Positions 53,482 to 64,000 of a stretch of DNA of 64,000 nt are shown here, one piece after another. The DNA is from Phytopythium helicoides (Eukaryota; Oomycota; Peronosporomycetes; Pythiales; Pythiaceae). The position numbers were made by a program, and so were the translations under genes. Below the pieces are notes generated by a model. It worked only from the letters and a program-made list of their open reading frames with translations, had not been told where the DNA came from and made no database searches. The stretch spans positions 1,634,001 through 1,698,000 of the forward strand of contig JANFNE010000006.1 in assembly GCA_024867545.1 (NCBI GenBank), given 5' to 3'. The number at the start of each line of letters is the position of its first letter. Position 1 is the stretch's first letter.

Positions 53482-56400
53482 ATGGCCGCGACCGCCAGCG
53501 CCGCGGGCTCGGGCCCCCAGGCGCCTGGCGCCAAGCCTGGCGCCGCCCCCTCCGCCGCCAAGGCCGCTACGGATGCGGCGCCCGCCAAGCCCTCGGCCGC
53601 GCTGCGCGTGGGCGAGCTCTACTGGAAGCAGGACGGAGACCTCGGCTGGACGCTGGGGCAGGTGCTCGCGAGCGACAGCGACGCCGCCTCGGCCTCCTTC
53701 GTGGCCGTGGACCCCGCGACGGGCGAGCCGCTGGCCGGCCAGGAGCCGCAGCTGCTCGACCTGACCGTCTCCCCGCTCTTCCAGGCCAACCCGCTGCACA
53801 CGACGGCCGCCGACATGACCTCGCTGCGCCACCTGCACGAGGCCGCCATCATGAAGAACCTCGAGGACCGATCGGCGCTGCACAACCAGCGACCCTACAC
53901 TTTCATGGCCAACGTGCTCATCGCCGTCAACCCGCTGCGCTATCTTGAGGAGGTCGACAAGATGCAGTTCGTCGGACAGCCGCTCGACCGATGCCCGCCC
54001 CACCCGTACAACATCGCAGAGGTGCGTGCTCGACGCTGCTTGCACTTGATGGTGAGCTAGTTACTGACCTCGTGGCACGCCAAAAACCTCAGAACGCCTA
54101 CCGCCAGCTCTGTGCCGTGCGTGCCGTCATGCAGAACCAGTCGATCATCATCAGCGGAGAGTCCGGATCCGGCAAGACCGAGACGTCCAAGATCATCCTC
54201 GATTTCCTCACCACTCGCGCGGTGCACAACTCCATGTCGATCGCGTCCTCCGACGACGAGGTGATGAGCGAGCCCGAGGTGACGACCAACGACGTGGAGC
54301 TCGAGATAGAGCTTGGAGACACACTGTCGGCGCTGCCGTCACCGCCGAGGTCGGAGACGCTCGCACTTTCGTACCCGCACTCCAACTCGGGCAAAAAGAA
54401 GCTCTCGCCTGTCGCGGTCGGCCAGCGTCTCATGGAGACTGTTCCGATCCTTGAGTCGTTCGGTAACGCCAAGACGCACCGCAACCACAACTCGAGTCGC
54501 TTCGGCAAGTACATGCGCCTGCAGTTCTCGACGGACTCACACGAGCTTTCGGGTGCCTCCATCGACACGTACCTGCTTGAGAAGTCTCGCCTCGTGTTCC
54601 AGCCGCAGGGCGAGCGCAACTTCCACGTCTTCTACGAGCTGCTGAACTCGCCAGACACGGAGCACCTTGTTCAGGCGTACAACCTCGAGCCGAAGAAGCC
54701 CGAGGCTTACAACTACCTCAACCAGTCAGGCTGCATGACCTCCGAGCTCATTGATGACGCCGGCAACTTTGGCAACCTGAACCGTGCTCTCGACTTTATC
54801 GGCATTCGCGACTCTGCTCGCGAGGACATCTTCAGGCTCGTCGCCGGTCTGCTGCACATGGGTAACATTGAGATTGGTGAGGAGGACACGTCTGAGGGCA
54901 AGACGGCCTGCATCGCCACCGAGAAGGCCCAGCAGCACCTGCAGTACGCCTCGGAGCTGCTTGGAGTCTCGCCGGAGGAGCTGACGGAGTGCATTCTGAT
55001 GAAGCGTATCATGACGCGTGGCTCGCGCCGTAACTCCATTTACTTTGCCAAGCGCGATGTGCGCACTGCCGTCTACTCGCGCGACACGATTGCCAAGACC
55101 ATTTACGAGAATGCCTTCACTTGGCTCATGCGTGAGTGTGCTTCGGCGCTCGACTACGACTCGGGCCGCAGTGATGTGATCCCGTACATCGGTGTGCTGG
55201 ATATCTTCGGCTTTGAGGACTTCGAGCCCCGTAACCGCAACTCGTTCGAGCAGCTTCTGATCAACTACGCGAACGAGGCGCTGCAGTCGCTCTTCAACGC
55301 TTGCATTTTTGAGGCTGAGCAAGCGCTGTACCGCAGCGAGCACATCTTCCGCCCGAACAACCACTCGCTGTCGTTCCCGTTCACGGGCCTCAGCGACGAG
55401 GCTGCCGACGGTTCCATTACCAGCGCTGCCAGTGATGATGGCAACGACTCGGTGCAATACGCGGACAACCGCGAGTGCCTCGAGCTGATTGCTAGTCGCC
55501 ATGGCGGTCTGTTTGCCACCATCGACAACGTTTCGCGCCTTCCGCAGCCTTCGGACCGCAAGCTGAACGAGAAGCTGCACACGCTTTTCAAGCGCCACCC
55601 GTGCTTCCCGACGCCGCACCCGAAGGACATGCGTGACACGTTCAAGATTGCCCACTACGCTGGTACGGTCACGTACACGATCGACTCGTTCGTGGACAAG
55701 AACAACAACATTGTCTCTGAGCAGTTCGAGGAGCTGCTGCAGCACTCGCGTTCGCGTGTGCTCCAGGACATGGTTGGCAACAACAACAACGCCCAGGGTG
55801 GCGAGGCTACTGAAGGCACCGCTGTCGAGCGTCGCTCGCGCTCGTCGTCGAACATGTCGGTGAAGTCGGCTGGCATGCATCCGGGAGCTCGCTCGCTTGG
55901 AGGTGCGGCAAAGCGCCTCAAGGGTGGCAGTACTTCGTCGCTGTTTTCCACGCAGATGAAGGGTCTGACGACGGAGCTTGAGGGCACGAGCTGCAACTTC
56001 GTGCGCTGCATCAAGCCGAACACGCAGATGAAGCCCGGACTCTTTGACCAAAAGTTCGTCGTCGAGCAGCTCCGTTGCTCGGGTACCGTCCAGGCGTGTG
56101 AGGTGCTGCGTGTGGGTCTCCCCACACGTATCCTGTACGCTGAAGTGGTGGACGCGTACCGCAACCTGCTCCCGTCAAGCGTGTTTGACCGCTTTGACGG
56201 CAACGACAAGCTCTTCACGCAGGCGATCTTGTACGCGAACGATTTCCCGACCGAGGCCTACCGCCTCGGTGACACGCGTCTGTTCTTCCGCACGGGCAAG
56301 ATTGATCTGCTCGACAAGCTTCTGGCGCCGGCTTCGGCCAACGGCGGCAAGCAGCAGGACGAGCTCGCCCACAAGATGGTGCGCTACCTGCACAAGAAGC

Positions 56401-57560
56401 GGTGGGTGTCGGTTGCCACGCGCGCTGTCGTCTACGCGGCTTTCGAGCGCATCTACATGGAGTGCAAGTTCCGCCGCCGTGCCATCATCATCCAGTGCAT
56501 GGTGCGCCAGCACCTCGCTCGCAAGCGTGTGCGCAAGGAGCGTACTCAGCACCGCATCTCGCGCATCTGGAACAAGCTTGCACACCGTGCGCAGATCATG
56601 CGTGCGTACCAGGACCGTCCGGAGGACAAGATGGCGCTGCTCAACAAGCTGATGGCGCGCAACTACCTGCCGCCGGACCAGCGCTGGCTGCTCAAGTGGC
56701 TTGGCCCGCTTCAGCGTGTCCTCTACCTGCAGAAGCGCTGGAAGAAGATCGTTGCGCAGTACCAGGCCAAGCGCGCGTTCCTTTGGCTTCACGAGAAGGT
56801 CAAGAAGCAGCGCGCTGTTCTCCGTATGCAGTCGCATGTGCGCTGCCTCATCGCGAAGGCCCGTTTCCAGCGCCTCAAGCGCGAGCGTCTTGCTCGCGAG
56901 CGCTGGCGCAACGCAATTGTCAAGGTCAAGGTTTTCCGTGTGTTTGCCCGTCGTCTGCGTGAAATTCACGTGTCTCGCCTGGAGAAGGAGAACGAGCTGC
57001 TCCAGAGCAAGCTGGACGAGACTGCGGATAAGCTGCGCTCTGTTGAGGATGAGGCGCGCACTTCGCGTCTCAAGCTCAAGCAGATTGAGGTGTCGTACGA
57101 CTCGGCCCGCATTGCTGCCAAGCAGCAGGAGGAGCGTATCCGCCAGCTCGAGATGGAGCTCCAGCGTGTCAAGCGCCGCGGGTCCATCACGGTCAACGTC
57201 ACGACCGACTCTAGTAGCAGCAGCTCGACCACTGGCCGCCCGGCGGCGCGTGTCATCATGACTGGCTCGCTGCTGGAGCGCGTGATCCGCTTCTTCACGT
57301 GCAGCGCTGCGATCTCGCCGCCGCCCACGCCGGGCACCCAGGCGCAGCAGCAGGCGATGGCCATGGCTGCCAACGCTAACGTAACTGCGTTCCCGCTGAC
57401 GCCCAAGAACCCGGTGATCGTCAAGGCGTTCAGCGAGAAGGACCTGAAGCGTGGGCGTCTGCCGAGCGAGACGCTCTTCGGCGAGGAGATGCCCGAGGAC
57501 GAGGAGATCCGCACACAGGACAACGACCGGCTGTGGTCCATCTCGCGCTTCATGTTCTAA
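53482..57560 (+). CDS. Unconventional myosin heavy chain
   Basis: Two exons: 53482-54021 and 54093-57560, giving 1335 residues. Myosins move along actin using ATP. An SH3-like N-terminal segment (about 40-90) leads into the motor: TFMANVLIAVNPLR, P-loop GESGSGKT (202-209), switch I NHNSSRFGKYM, switch II DIFGFEDF (550-557), and actin-binding LEGTSCNFVRCIKPN. A Ser/Glu-rich insert of about 65 residues lies between the P-loop helix and switch I. The converter is followed by several IQ-like helices (AIIIQCMVRQHLARKRV; VLRMQSHVRCLIAKARF) and a short coiled coil (about 1136-1210). The tail ends without a known cargo domain. Its class is not clear to me; oomycetes have several lineage-specific ones. 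The ATG at 53482 is the first in frame. Confidence 0.92.
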
Positions 57561-58116
57561 GCGTGCGCCGTGCCTATATTATCTAAGCCGCGGCTCCGGC
57601 GGACGGTCCTGAGCGGCGGGGGATCGGCAGCGAGCGAGTCGGATCGTCATCATCTATTCCTCTCTGAGTTTTTTTCCTACTCATCCCAGCAGCATCAATG
57701 GTTACGAATGTCGTCTTCGACCGAGAGCGAAATGAAGCCTTCGAGTCGAGCACGACGCGTGATCCTGGTGCCGCTTGTCCCTAACATCAAGCAGCGTGTC
57801 AAGTGCGAGGTGTCGTCGCGTGTGAGTGCGCCAAATCATTCTTCAACAGTCGCATGTAGAGCGCTGTCGACCTGGCAGAAAAGCTGGTCACCGCTTTTTG
57901 CATGCAAATGACAGCCACAGAGCCATCGGAAGCTCGCGGCAGCAGGGAGAACCACCCACTCAGCAGCACTGCACCGCTTCATCTTGCATTTTGCACGCTC
58001 GTAACCAAAACACGTTTCCTGTTTTTCCAAATTCACTTGGTTTCAGTATGAATCCCTCGGTCTCACTTCATATCAAAACCATCACCAAATCACTTGGTAT
58101 CCAGTCACAGGAACCG
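57561..58116. other. Intergenic between myosin and DcpS
   Basis: No gene is supported. AAATCATTCTTCAACAGTC at 57835-57853 resembles an initiator element. TTCACTTGGTTTCAG at about 58032 looks like a splice acceptor before an in-frame ATG (58049), so the DcpS leader may contain an intron. Confidence 0.45.
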
Positions 58117-59441
58117 ATGGAGCTGCTCATGCGCTTGGCGCTGGCGCTGGCGCTCGCGGGGGCCGCGGCCTGCACCTGGGCGCTGTCGTCGCGCCGCAAG
58201 GCGCTGCAGGGTGAAGGATCGAAGGAGCTGCGCGACCTGCGCGTGGTGCGCGTGCTCAAGGTGACGGACACGGAGGTGGCGGTGCTCGGCCACTTCGCCA
58301 GCGACCCCAAGAAGCGCTCGGCCGTGGTGGTCGTGCAGGCCGCGGCCATGGACCCCAAGGGGCTTGAGGCGCTGCTGGATGGCGTCTCGTTGCACCGCAC
58401 GCTTCAGAACGACATCTACAGCTCCTTCCAGGCCGACGCGCCGCGCGAGATCCGCCCGTACAAGGTGATCGATAAGGCTCGACGTGTGGTTGCCATGGAG
58501 AGGTGGGGACGCTGATGGGGTCTTGTGGCTACAGGTGAATGTCATCTTCCCCGCGACGGAGGCGCACGTGCGCAAGCACACGGATCAGAAGTTCCACATG
58601 GTCGTGGAGACCAAGGAGGCGTACAACCAGATCACAAAGTCGTACATCGACAGCATCCCGCGCGAGAAGATCGAGTGGGTGTACAACATCCTGGAGCGGT
58701 GAGTTCTCATTTCCGCAAGTTGGCGGGTGCAGTTGATAAGCTAACAATCTTGTGTCGGCAGCAAGTCGGAGGCGGAGCGCATCATCTTCGAGGACCTGCA
58801 CCCCAAGACCGGGTTCGTGCTGCTCCCCGACTTTAAGTGGTCCGACACGTCCAATGTGAGCTCCATCAGCAGGGTTCTGGGCTGGGAGCTGCAAGGACTG
58901 ATGATTCATGATGTTGCAGTTGGAATCGCTGTACTGCTTGGCGATCGTGAACGACCGGTCGATCCGGTCCCTGCGCGATTTGACTGGCTCACACCTCAAG
59001 CTGCTGCGGAACATTCGGTACTGCCTTCCTTGCTGTGCCTGGTAGATACCTTGTCCGAAGAGCAGATTCTCATGCTATCTGTTCACGAGAAGCAACGAAA
59101 GCTTGGACGCCATCTCGCAGAAGTTTGGCGCCGACGTGAGCTCGCTGCGCGTGTACGTGCATTATCAGCCGACGTACTACCACTTTCACGTGCACTTTAC
59201 GCATGTCAAGATGCTGCATGGTGGGTTCACGTTCCCGTTCGAAAGATGTTTTGCGAGAATCTGACGAGGATTCCTCCTCCCTGCAGGAGTTCACACGGGC
59301 AAAGCTGTCCTGCTGGAGGACATCATCTACAACCTGTCGCTGAACAGCGACTACTACAAGAATGCCACGCTGTCGTACGTCATCGGTGAGGTGCAGCACA
59401 AGCCACTCTTCGAGCTCTTCCGCGAGAAGCGCATCCTGTAG
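58117..59441 (+). CDS. DCPS: Scavenger mRNA-decapping enzyme DcpS (HIT family)
   Basis: Six exons: 58117-58464, 58535-58698, 58762-58855, 58920-59017, 59102-59220 and 59287-59441, giving 325 residues. It hydrolyses the m7GpppN cap fragments left after 3'-5' mRNA decay. The N-terminal domain reads RVLKVTDTEVAVLGHF, and IFPATEAHVRKHTDQKFHM follows. The catalytic HIT triad is in YHFHVHF (His 262, 264, 266). The family phrase REKIEWVYNILE spans the end of exon 2, and SEAERIIFEDL opens exon 3. Residues 4-22 are strongly hydrophobic (LLMRLALALALAGAAACTW), which is unusual for a cytosolic/nuclear enzyme. An earlier in-frame ATG at 58049 would bury this segment. The first donor is a weak GTGATC, but the join restores the family sequence exactly. 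Confidence 0.92.
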
Positions 59442-59633
59442 TATCGTGGCTGTTTCGTCGCCAGCTCACGTAGAAGGTGTCCGTCCATTCGTCGACAGAC
59501 GTTTCCTGAAGCCATTTTGGCACCCACTGGAGACCAGACAGATAGGATTCCGCCACCACCTCACATTCGCATTCAGCATGCGTCTGACTTGAAGAACACG
59601 ACTCCACAGCAATCTTCTCTTCTCTTTTCTCGG

Positions 59634-59650
59634 TCATTTTCGAATCTCCA
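59634..59650 (+). promoter_or_regulatory. Initiator-like element of the thioredoxin-fold gene
   Basis: TCATTTTCGAATCTCCA, preceded by a CT-rich run and 19 bp before the ATG at 59669, matches the YCATTYY initiator followed by an AT-core flank. Confidence 0.45.
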
Positions 59651-59668
59651 CGTCTCACAGCAAACTCG

Positions 59669-60196
59669 ATGCCGCTGCTTGCCAAGCTCCTCGGCCCGAC
59701 GCTCGACTCACGCCGTGGAGAGCTCAAGACGGTCGACGTGCTGCGCGGCAAGAGCCTCGTGGGGCTCTACTTCTCGGGCAGCGACTGCCACGCATGCCAG
59801 CTCTTCACGCCCATTCTGGCCACCGTCTACCGCAATATGGCGCTCGCTGCATACCGTGACCTGCCCATGCAGGACGCGCTCGAGGTGGTGCTCGTCTCGC
59901 TGGACCGCAACCCAGCAGCGTTCTACGACAGCGTGCTGCGGTTGCCGTTCCCGGCGCTGCCATTCGATCGAAAGGAGGAAGCACGCGAGCTACGAAAGCG
60001 CTACGACGTCCAGCGGATCCCAGCGCTCATCTTTGTGGACGAGCACGGTCGAGAGGTCGAGCGCGAGGGCCGGCGGTTCGTCGAGGACCACTTCACGGAC
60101 CTGCGAAAGATATGGGCTCACCTGGCTCCGCCGCTCGCCTTCTCGTCGTCCAACCCCAACCAGCTACCCAAGGACCCAGAGCCCGAGTGGCCGTGA
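59669..60196 (+). CDS. Thioredoxin-fold (nucleoredoxin/tryparedoxin-like) protein
   Basis: One exon, 175 residues. The layout is that of a nucleoredoxin-like domain: KSLVGLYFSGSDCHACQLFTP, then EVVLVSLDRNPAAFYD, then FDRKEEARELRKRYDVQRIPALIFVDEHG with the cis-Pro (IPAL). The redox motif is CHAC instead of the usual WCPPC or WCGPC, with Asp in place of Trp before it. Two cysteines are kept, so disulphide chemistry is possible but with a different redox potential. There is no targeting signal, so it is likely cytosolic. Confidence 0.85.
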   Translation: MPLLAKLLGPTLDSRRGELKTVDVLRGKSLVGLYFSGSDCHACQLFTPILATVYRNMALAAYRDLPMQDALEVVLVSLDRNPAAFYDSVLRLPFPALPFDRKEEARELRKRYDVQRIPALIFVDEHGREVEREGRRFVEDHFTDLRKIWAHLAPPLAFSSSNPNQLPKDPEPEWP

Positions 60197-60322
60197 AGTA
60201 GTGCATGCAAGATAATGCGTTTGGTGAATAGGAGCTGCGTGAACAGAGTTTGGCAACCTCTTTGTGGTGTTAGTTCCCGATTTACGCTGTGGCGAGCAAG
60301 TGTTTGCAGGACAAGGTTCGAG

Positions 60323-61009
60323 ATGGAGGCCGACGCTGGAAATGACGCGCAAGAGGTACAAACTAAGCTATCAGACTCCTCTCCATGACCCTCGGCAAGT
60401 GCTGACACTCGAGTGTCCATGAATCATCGCTCCTCGACTGCTTGCAATGTGCAGGTCCTACTCGACCTGACTCAGGAGCGTGGGCTCACGGACGCACGAA
60501 TCATTGAGGACGCACAGATCACAGCCGACAGCAGCGACACAGTCGCCATCATCTACGGGCTGATTGAGCTCGCTCGACTCGAGGAGGAGCGCGTGGTGCG
60601 CAAGCGCAAGCGTCGATCCAAGGGCCAGCAGCCGTCGGACAACTCGGTGCCACGCTCGCCCTGCGCCTTCCTGGTTCTCTCCGCCACTCAGAGTCGCGCA
60701 GCTCCAGTCCTGAGTGTCAAGCGGTGCGTCTTCACCCCTCTATCACGCCACGGAAGAGCTCCCGCGCTGACTTTCCACCGCTGTCTCCAGGCTGCTGGAG
60801 CTCGAGACGTGCGCTGTTTCGCTCGGTTCCAGCGCCGCGCAGCCGCCCCAGCGCGTGTACCTGAGCCTCGTGGACGGCTCCCACGTCAGGTGAGCGCCGT
60901 TCCCAAGCAGTCCGCGGCCCAACTCTGCGCTGTCGTCTAACCGCTCGACGCCCCACGCAGCTACTACCTCCTCGCTCCATGTCCTCCACCACGGCTCCAC
61001 GGCGCGTAG
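60323..61009 (+). CDS. Small protein of unknown function
   Basis: Four exons: 60323-60355, 60455-60723, 60791-60889 and 60961-61009, giving 149 residues. All introns have GT...AG ends and the frame is kept. The first exon encodes only 11 residues. Visible features are an acidic N-terminal helix (LTDARIIEDAQITADSSDTV, then IIYGLIELARLEEE), a basic cluster (VRKRKRRSKG), and a hydrophobic C-terminus (RVYLSLVDG, SYYLLAPCPPP). I do not recognise the family. The consistent splice sites argue for a real gene, but no domain confirms it. Confidence 0.5.
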
Positions 61010-61158
61010 CTCTTCACGTGGTCCACACCACTCTGCATCATTGAAGTTCTAATTTCGCCCAATCACGTCACTGCGTGATGCGGCCGCTGATTGGAAGAAA
61101 CCACATCCATCACCGGTACCTACTGCGTCAGCAGCTCAAGTCCATGCGTCAACTCGAT

Positions 61159-61177
61159 CCATTGCCGCATTTGCCCC
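61159..61177 (+). promoter_or_regulatory. Initiator-like element of the CoA-transferase gene
   Basis: CCATTGCCGCATTTGCCCC, 11 bp before the ATG at 61188, resembles the YCATT initiator plus CAWTTT flanking element, with one mismatch in the flank. Confidence 0.4.
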
Positions 61178-61187
61178 CCGCGCCGCC

Positions 61188-62611
61188 ATGCTCCGCTCCG
61201 CCCTTCGCCTCCACCCGCAGCCCCCGGCTCAGGCCCAGCGCGCGGCTGCTCGCTGCGTGACGACGCTCAACGTGGGCGGCGCGCGCTCCGCTGACGCCGA
61301 CGCGTCGCCGCGCCTGCCGCTCGAGGGCGTGCGCGTGGTCGAGTGCGGCCACCTGATCGCCGGACCGTTCGCCGGCACCATCCTGAGCTACTTCGGCGCC
61401 GACGTCATCAAGGTGGAGCCGCCCACGGGTGACCAGGTGCGCGACTACCGTATGCTGGACGAGTCCAAGACGTCGCTCTGGTGGTACTCGCTCGGTCGCA
61501 ACAAGCGCTCGGTCGCCATCGACATGCGGCTGGAGGAGGGCAGGGAGCTCGTGCGGGAGCTCGTGGAGCAGAGTGACGTGTTCATCGAGAACTTCCGCCC
61601 CGGACGCATGGAGAAGTGGGGGCTCGGCCCCGACGCATTCGAGGAGACCAACCCAGGACTCGTCTACACGCGCGTCTCGGGATTTGGCCAGGATGGACCA
61701 TACTCGTCCAGGTATGGGACAGCTCCGGGCTCGGTTAGCTCTTTTGTATCTTTTTGACGTGATATGCGTGTGGCAGACCGGGATTTGCGTCCGTGTGCGA
61801 GGCGATGGGCGGGTTCCGATACGTGAACGGATTTCCTGACCGCCAGCCGGCTCGTCCGAATCTGAGTGTCGGCGACACGGTCGCGGGCATTCATGCTGCG
61901 CTGGGCATTGTTGTTGCTTTGCTTGGGCGTGAGCGAGGTGTCAATGCCGTCGGTGGTGCACTCCGCGGCCAGCAGGTTGACGTGGCCATCTACGAGTCCA
62001 TGTTCAACTTGATGGAGGCCGTCGTCCCAGAGTACGATTACTCTGGAGCCATTCGAGAGCGCTCGGGATCCACGATTACTGGTATCGTGCCCTCCAACAC
62101 CTACACGACCAAAGACGGCAAAGACATTGTGCTGGCTGCCAACACCGATTCGCTCTTCACCAAGCTCATGACGGCGATTGGCCGTGCCGATATGGGGAAT
62201 GACCCCCGGCTACGCACGAACGGCGACCGCGTGAAGCACCAAGCGGAGATTGACGACGTCCTCGCGGCATGGACAGCAACTCAGACTGCCGAAGTTGTTG
62301 CCGACACCATGGATCGTGCCAAGGTTCCAGTGGGACTTGTCTACTCGGTCGAAGACATGGTTCGCGATCCTCAGTATCAGCAGCGTGGAATGTTTGAAGA
62401 AGTGGAGCTCCCTGAATCGGCAGGCAAGCGCACACTCAAGCTTCCAGCCATCTTGCCGAAGCTCAAGTCAACCCCTGGCCGCACGAAGTGGGCTGGTCGT
62501 CGTATTGGAGAGGACACGAGACAAGTTCTTCATGACGTGCTTGGTCGATCCGAGGAGCAGATTGAGCGATTGCTAGACAACAAGATCGTGTTCGAGTCAG
62601 TCCAACAGTGA
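61188..62611 (+). CDS. Mitochondrial class III (CaiB/BaiF) acyl-CoA transferase
   Basis: Two exons: 61188-61711 and 61777-62611, giving 452 residues. These enzymes move CoA between carboxylic acids through an enzyme-bound aspartyl intermediate. After an Arg/Ala-rich N-terminus free of acidic residues (about 1-30, a likely mitochondrial signal), the family core begins: GVRVVECGHLIAGPFAG, ADVIKVEPPTGDQVR, NKRSVAIDM and FIENFRPGRMEKWGLG. The expected catalytic Asp is in SVGDTVAG (Asp208). The C-terminal half (GRERG, GQQVDVAIYESM, SNTYTTKDGK, PVGLVYSVEDMV) is typical. Succinyl-CoA:glutarate CoA-transferase (SUGCT) is a likely match by size and location, but substrates cannot be read from sequence. 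Confidence 0.9.
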
Positions 62612-64000
62612 TCGGGTCGATCACATGGAAATCCGGAAGGTCTCTGTTAGTGGTTTGTGTCCACTGTGCTCTGCACATGAACGGAAAAGGCTTGCAGATT
62701 GAAGACAAATACACTGCAAGAGTACAAATCACTGTTGACGAGCGCAGATCTCCGTGCAACTGTAGACGATTTCGCGTCCGATTGCTGTCTCGCTGTACGG
62801 TTGTTGGATCAGGAAGAGATCAGGCGGCGTGGGTTCACCCCATGTCGACCGCAACAACAACTGACGAACGAGTTGGTAGGAGACTGGTGGAATCCGACTC
62901 GCAGGAGAGAGCTGGTCGAGAGGGTCGCCATGGGTGTTGACCAGCGTAACCGCCTCTCGATGGATTCGGTTGGTGTCTGGCACTACGGAACGAGGCAAGT
63001 GAGCCTGCAAGCTGCTTCGCTTCACCCGAACGCTGAATCCTTGCCGACATCAACGGATTTGCGCAAACGCCACCACATCCTCAATGAATGTGTACCAAAG
63101 TGGAAGGCGAGGCGACGACGACTGCAGAGCAGCCATCAGTACGACGTGTCAATGCGTCCAGTACATGTATTGAGTTTGATCGACGTTTGACTCAACTGGG
63201 CTCACTTCATGGAGAAGGTTAGCGTCGTGTCCAGCGCTGTGCTGCGAAGCTCCATGCTGCTGACATGTGATGTGTGTTGACATTTTTCACTGAATAGAGT
63301 TCGATGACACCACCAAATCAGCGACCAAGCACCCCCACGCGCTGAATATTCATCTCAATGCCACACGAAGTTCAGAGCTTTGTTGCGACGGCACCAAAAA
63401 GAATTCGCCCCCACCTCTGATGTGTCCACCATCCGTGGCGTGACACCTTGCGGCAGCACGTGGGATTGCTCTGCTCGGCACCGTGGTTCGTGGCGTCCTC
63501 ACGACCTGTCAAACCCTCTGCCCTGCCTGCCATCAACAGTGCCAGTCCTACGATGGCACAGTGGCACAGGAGAACCACGGCCGAATTGCACTCCACAGTC
63601 CACTCGACAACTCGTTACACACGAAAAAACGAGAGGCAAATTTCGCGCAGGCCACGCCCACGCCTTGCGAATCCTCTCACTGTACTGGTGGAAGTGGCAA
63701 AGGATGCTGCGCGCGACACCCAACGGCTGCGTGATGACCGACGTTGAGGAAAGAAAAAAATTGACCGAGGGCGAAATCATGAATGAATTGGTGGCGTGTG
63801 GATGCCTTTCGGTCGGCTGCCGCCTGCGGCCATGCCACGGAAAGATTGATTAGAGACGAATGTATTGGCGGCTCAGCATCAGCTCTCCATGTGGTAGGAT
63901 TGATGGCATGACGTGCGGTACAACACGAGTGTACACTTTGGTGATGACTGCGAAGACTCGGACTTTGTACTCCCTGCCAGTTTTTCTGTGCGGCGAAGTG
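62612..64000. other. 3' flank of the CoA-transferase gene; no supported gene
   Basis: A plus-strand open stretch at 62699-63190 (about 160 codons, containing VGDWWNPTRRRELVERVAMG) lacks an ATG until late and has no recognised domain. It may be a relic or an exon of an unseen gene. Frames at 63380-63853 look like shadows. No RNA gene was seen. Confidence 0.45.

Noticed and set aside
62699..63190. 160-codon frame after the CoA-transferase gene
   Set aside because: No ATG in the first two thirds, no domain, no splice-linked partner. Kept only as a remark in the intergenic entry.
1..64000. CRISPR arrays, prokaryotic operons, bacterial promoters
   Set aside because: Spliced genes, U2 snRNA and eukaryotic domain types show nuclear eukaryotic DNA. 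The only regular repeats are coding repeats and duplications.
1..64000. tRNA genes
   Set aside because: I scanned for T-loop GGTTCRANYCC and matching acceptor stems on both strands and found no convincing candidate. A covariance-model search would settle this.

Overview
The window is a piece of an oomycete (water mould) nuclear genome, most likely from the Pythium/Phytophthora side of the group. The evidence is the gene content and the gene style. There is a PX-TM-type phospholipase D, a GPCR fused to an inositol-polyphosphate 5-phosphatase, and a FYVE protein with a fusion of a kind common in oomycetes. The genes are GC-rich and closely packed, and most introns are 54-96 nt with GT...AG ends. 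I cannot tell the genus. All exon maps were worked out by eye from splice sites and reading-frame continuity.

Left part (1-14.2 kb). A zinc-finger gene runs off the left edge on the minus strand (1-2149). A U2 snRNA gene (2260-2445, minus) sits just upstream of it. After 1.5 kb of low-information sequence comes a five-exon coiled-coil protein (4015-7446, plus), possibly related to the flagellar QRICH2 family. A single 5.4 kb exon then encodes the PX-TM-PLD enzyme (8845-14202, plus).

Middle left (14.4-23.6 kb). A tandem-DEP protein lies on the minus strand. It is followed by a 1.7 kb inverted duplication: two nearly identical type II membrane glycosyltransferase genes (16866-18593 minus, 21888-23627 plus) flank a five-exon Na+/H+ exchanger (19473-21257, plus).

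Middle (25.4-40 kb). A seven-exon gene joins a reductase-like SDR fold, a FYVE finger, armadillo-like repeats and a BTB domain in one protein. Next is an eleven-exon ATG11/FIP200-type autophagy scaffold, then a small tail-anchored protein, an intronless BED-finger/hAT-transposase-derived gene (minus), and the GPCR-5-phosphatase fusion (minus). Several of these proteins point to phosphoinositide signalling or endosome and autophagy traffic: PLD, FYVE, 5-phosphatase, ATG11 and NHE.

Rearranged zone (40.4-52.6 kb). Two convergent MscS-like channel genes are followed by a direct duplication of a SET-domain methyltransferase gene (45708-47379 and 50802-52476). The spacer holds a decayed Ser/Gly-rich 16-residue-repeat gene and a copy of the 5' end of the neighbouring MscS gene. 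A third, older relic of the same Ser/Gly + SET pair lies at 40.4-41.25 kb.

Right part (53.4-64 kb). Plus-strand genes in order are an unconventional myosin, a DcpS scavenger decapping enzyme with a hydrophobic N-terminus, a thioredoxin-fold protein with a CHAC active site, a small unknown protein, and a mitochondrial class III CoA-transferase. The last 1.4 kb has no gene I can support.
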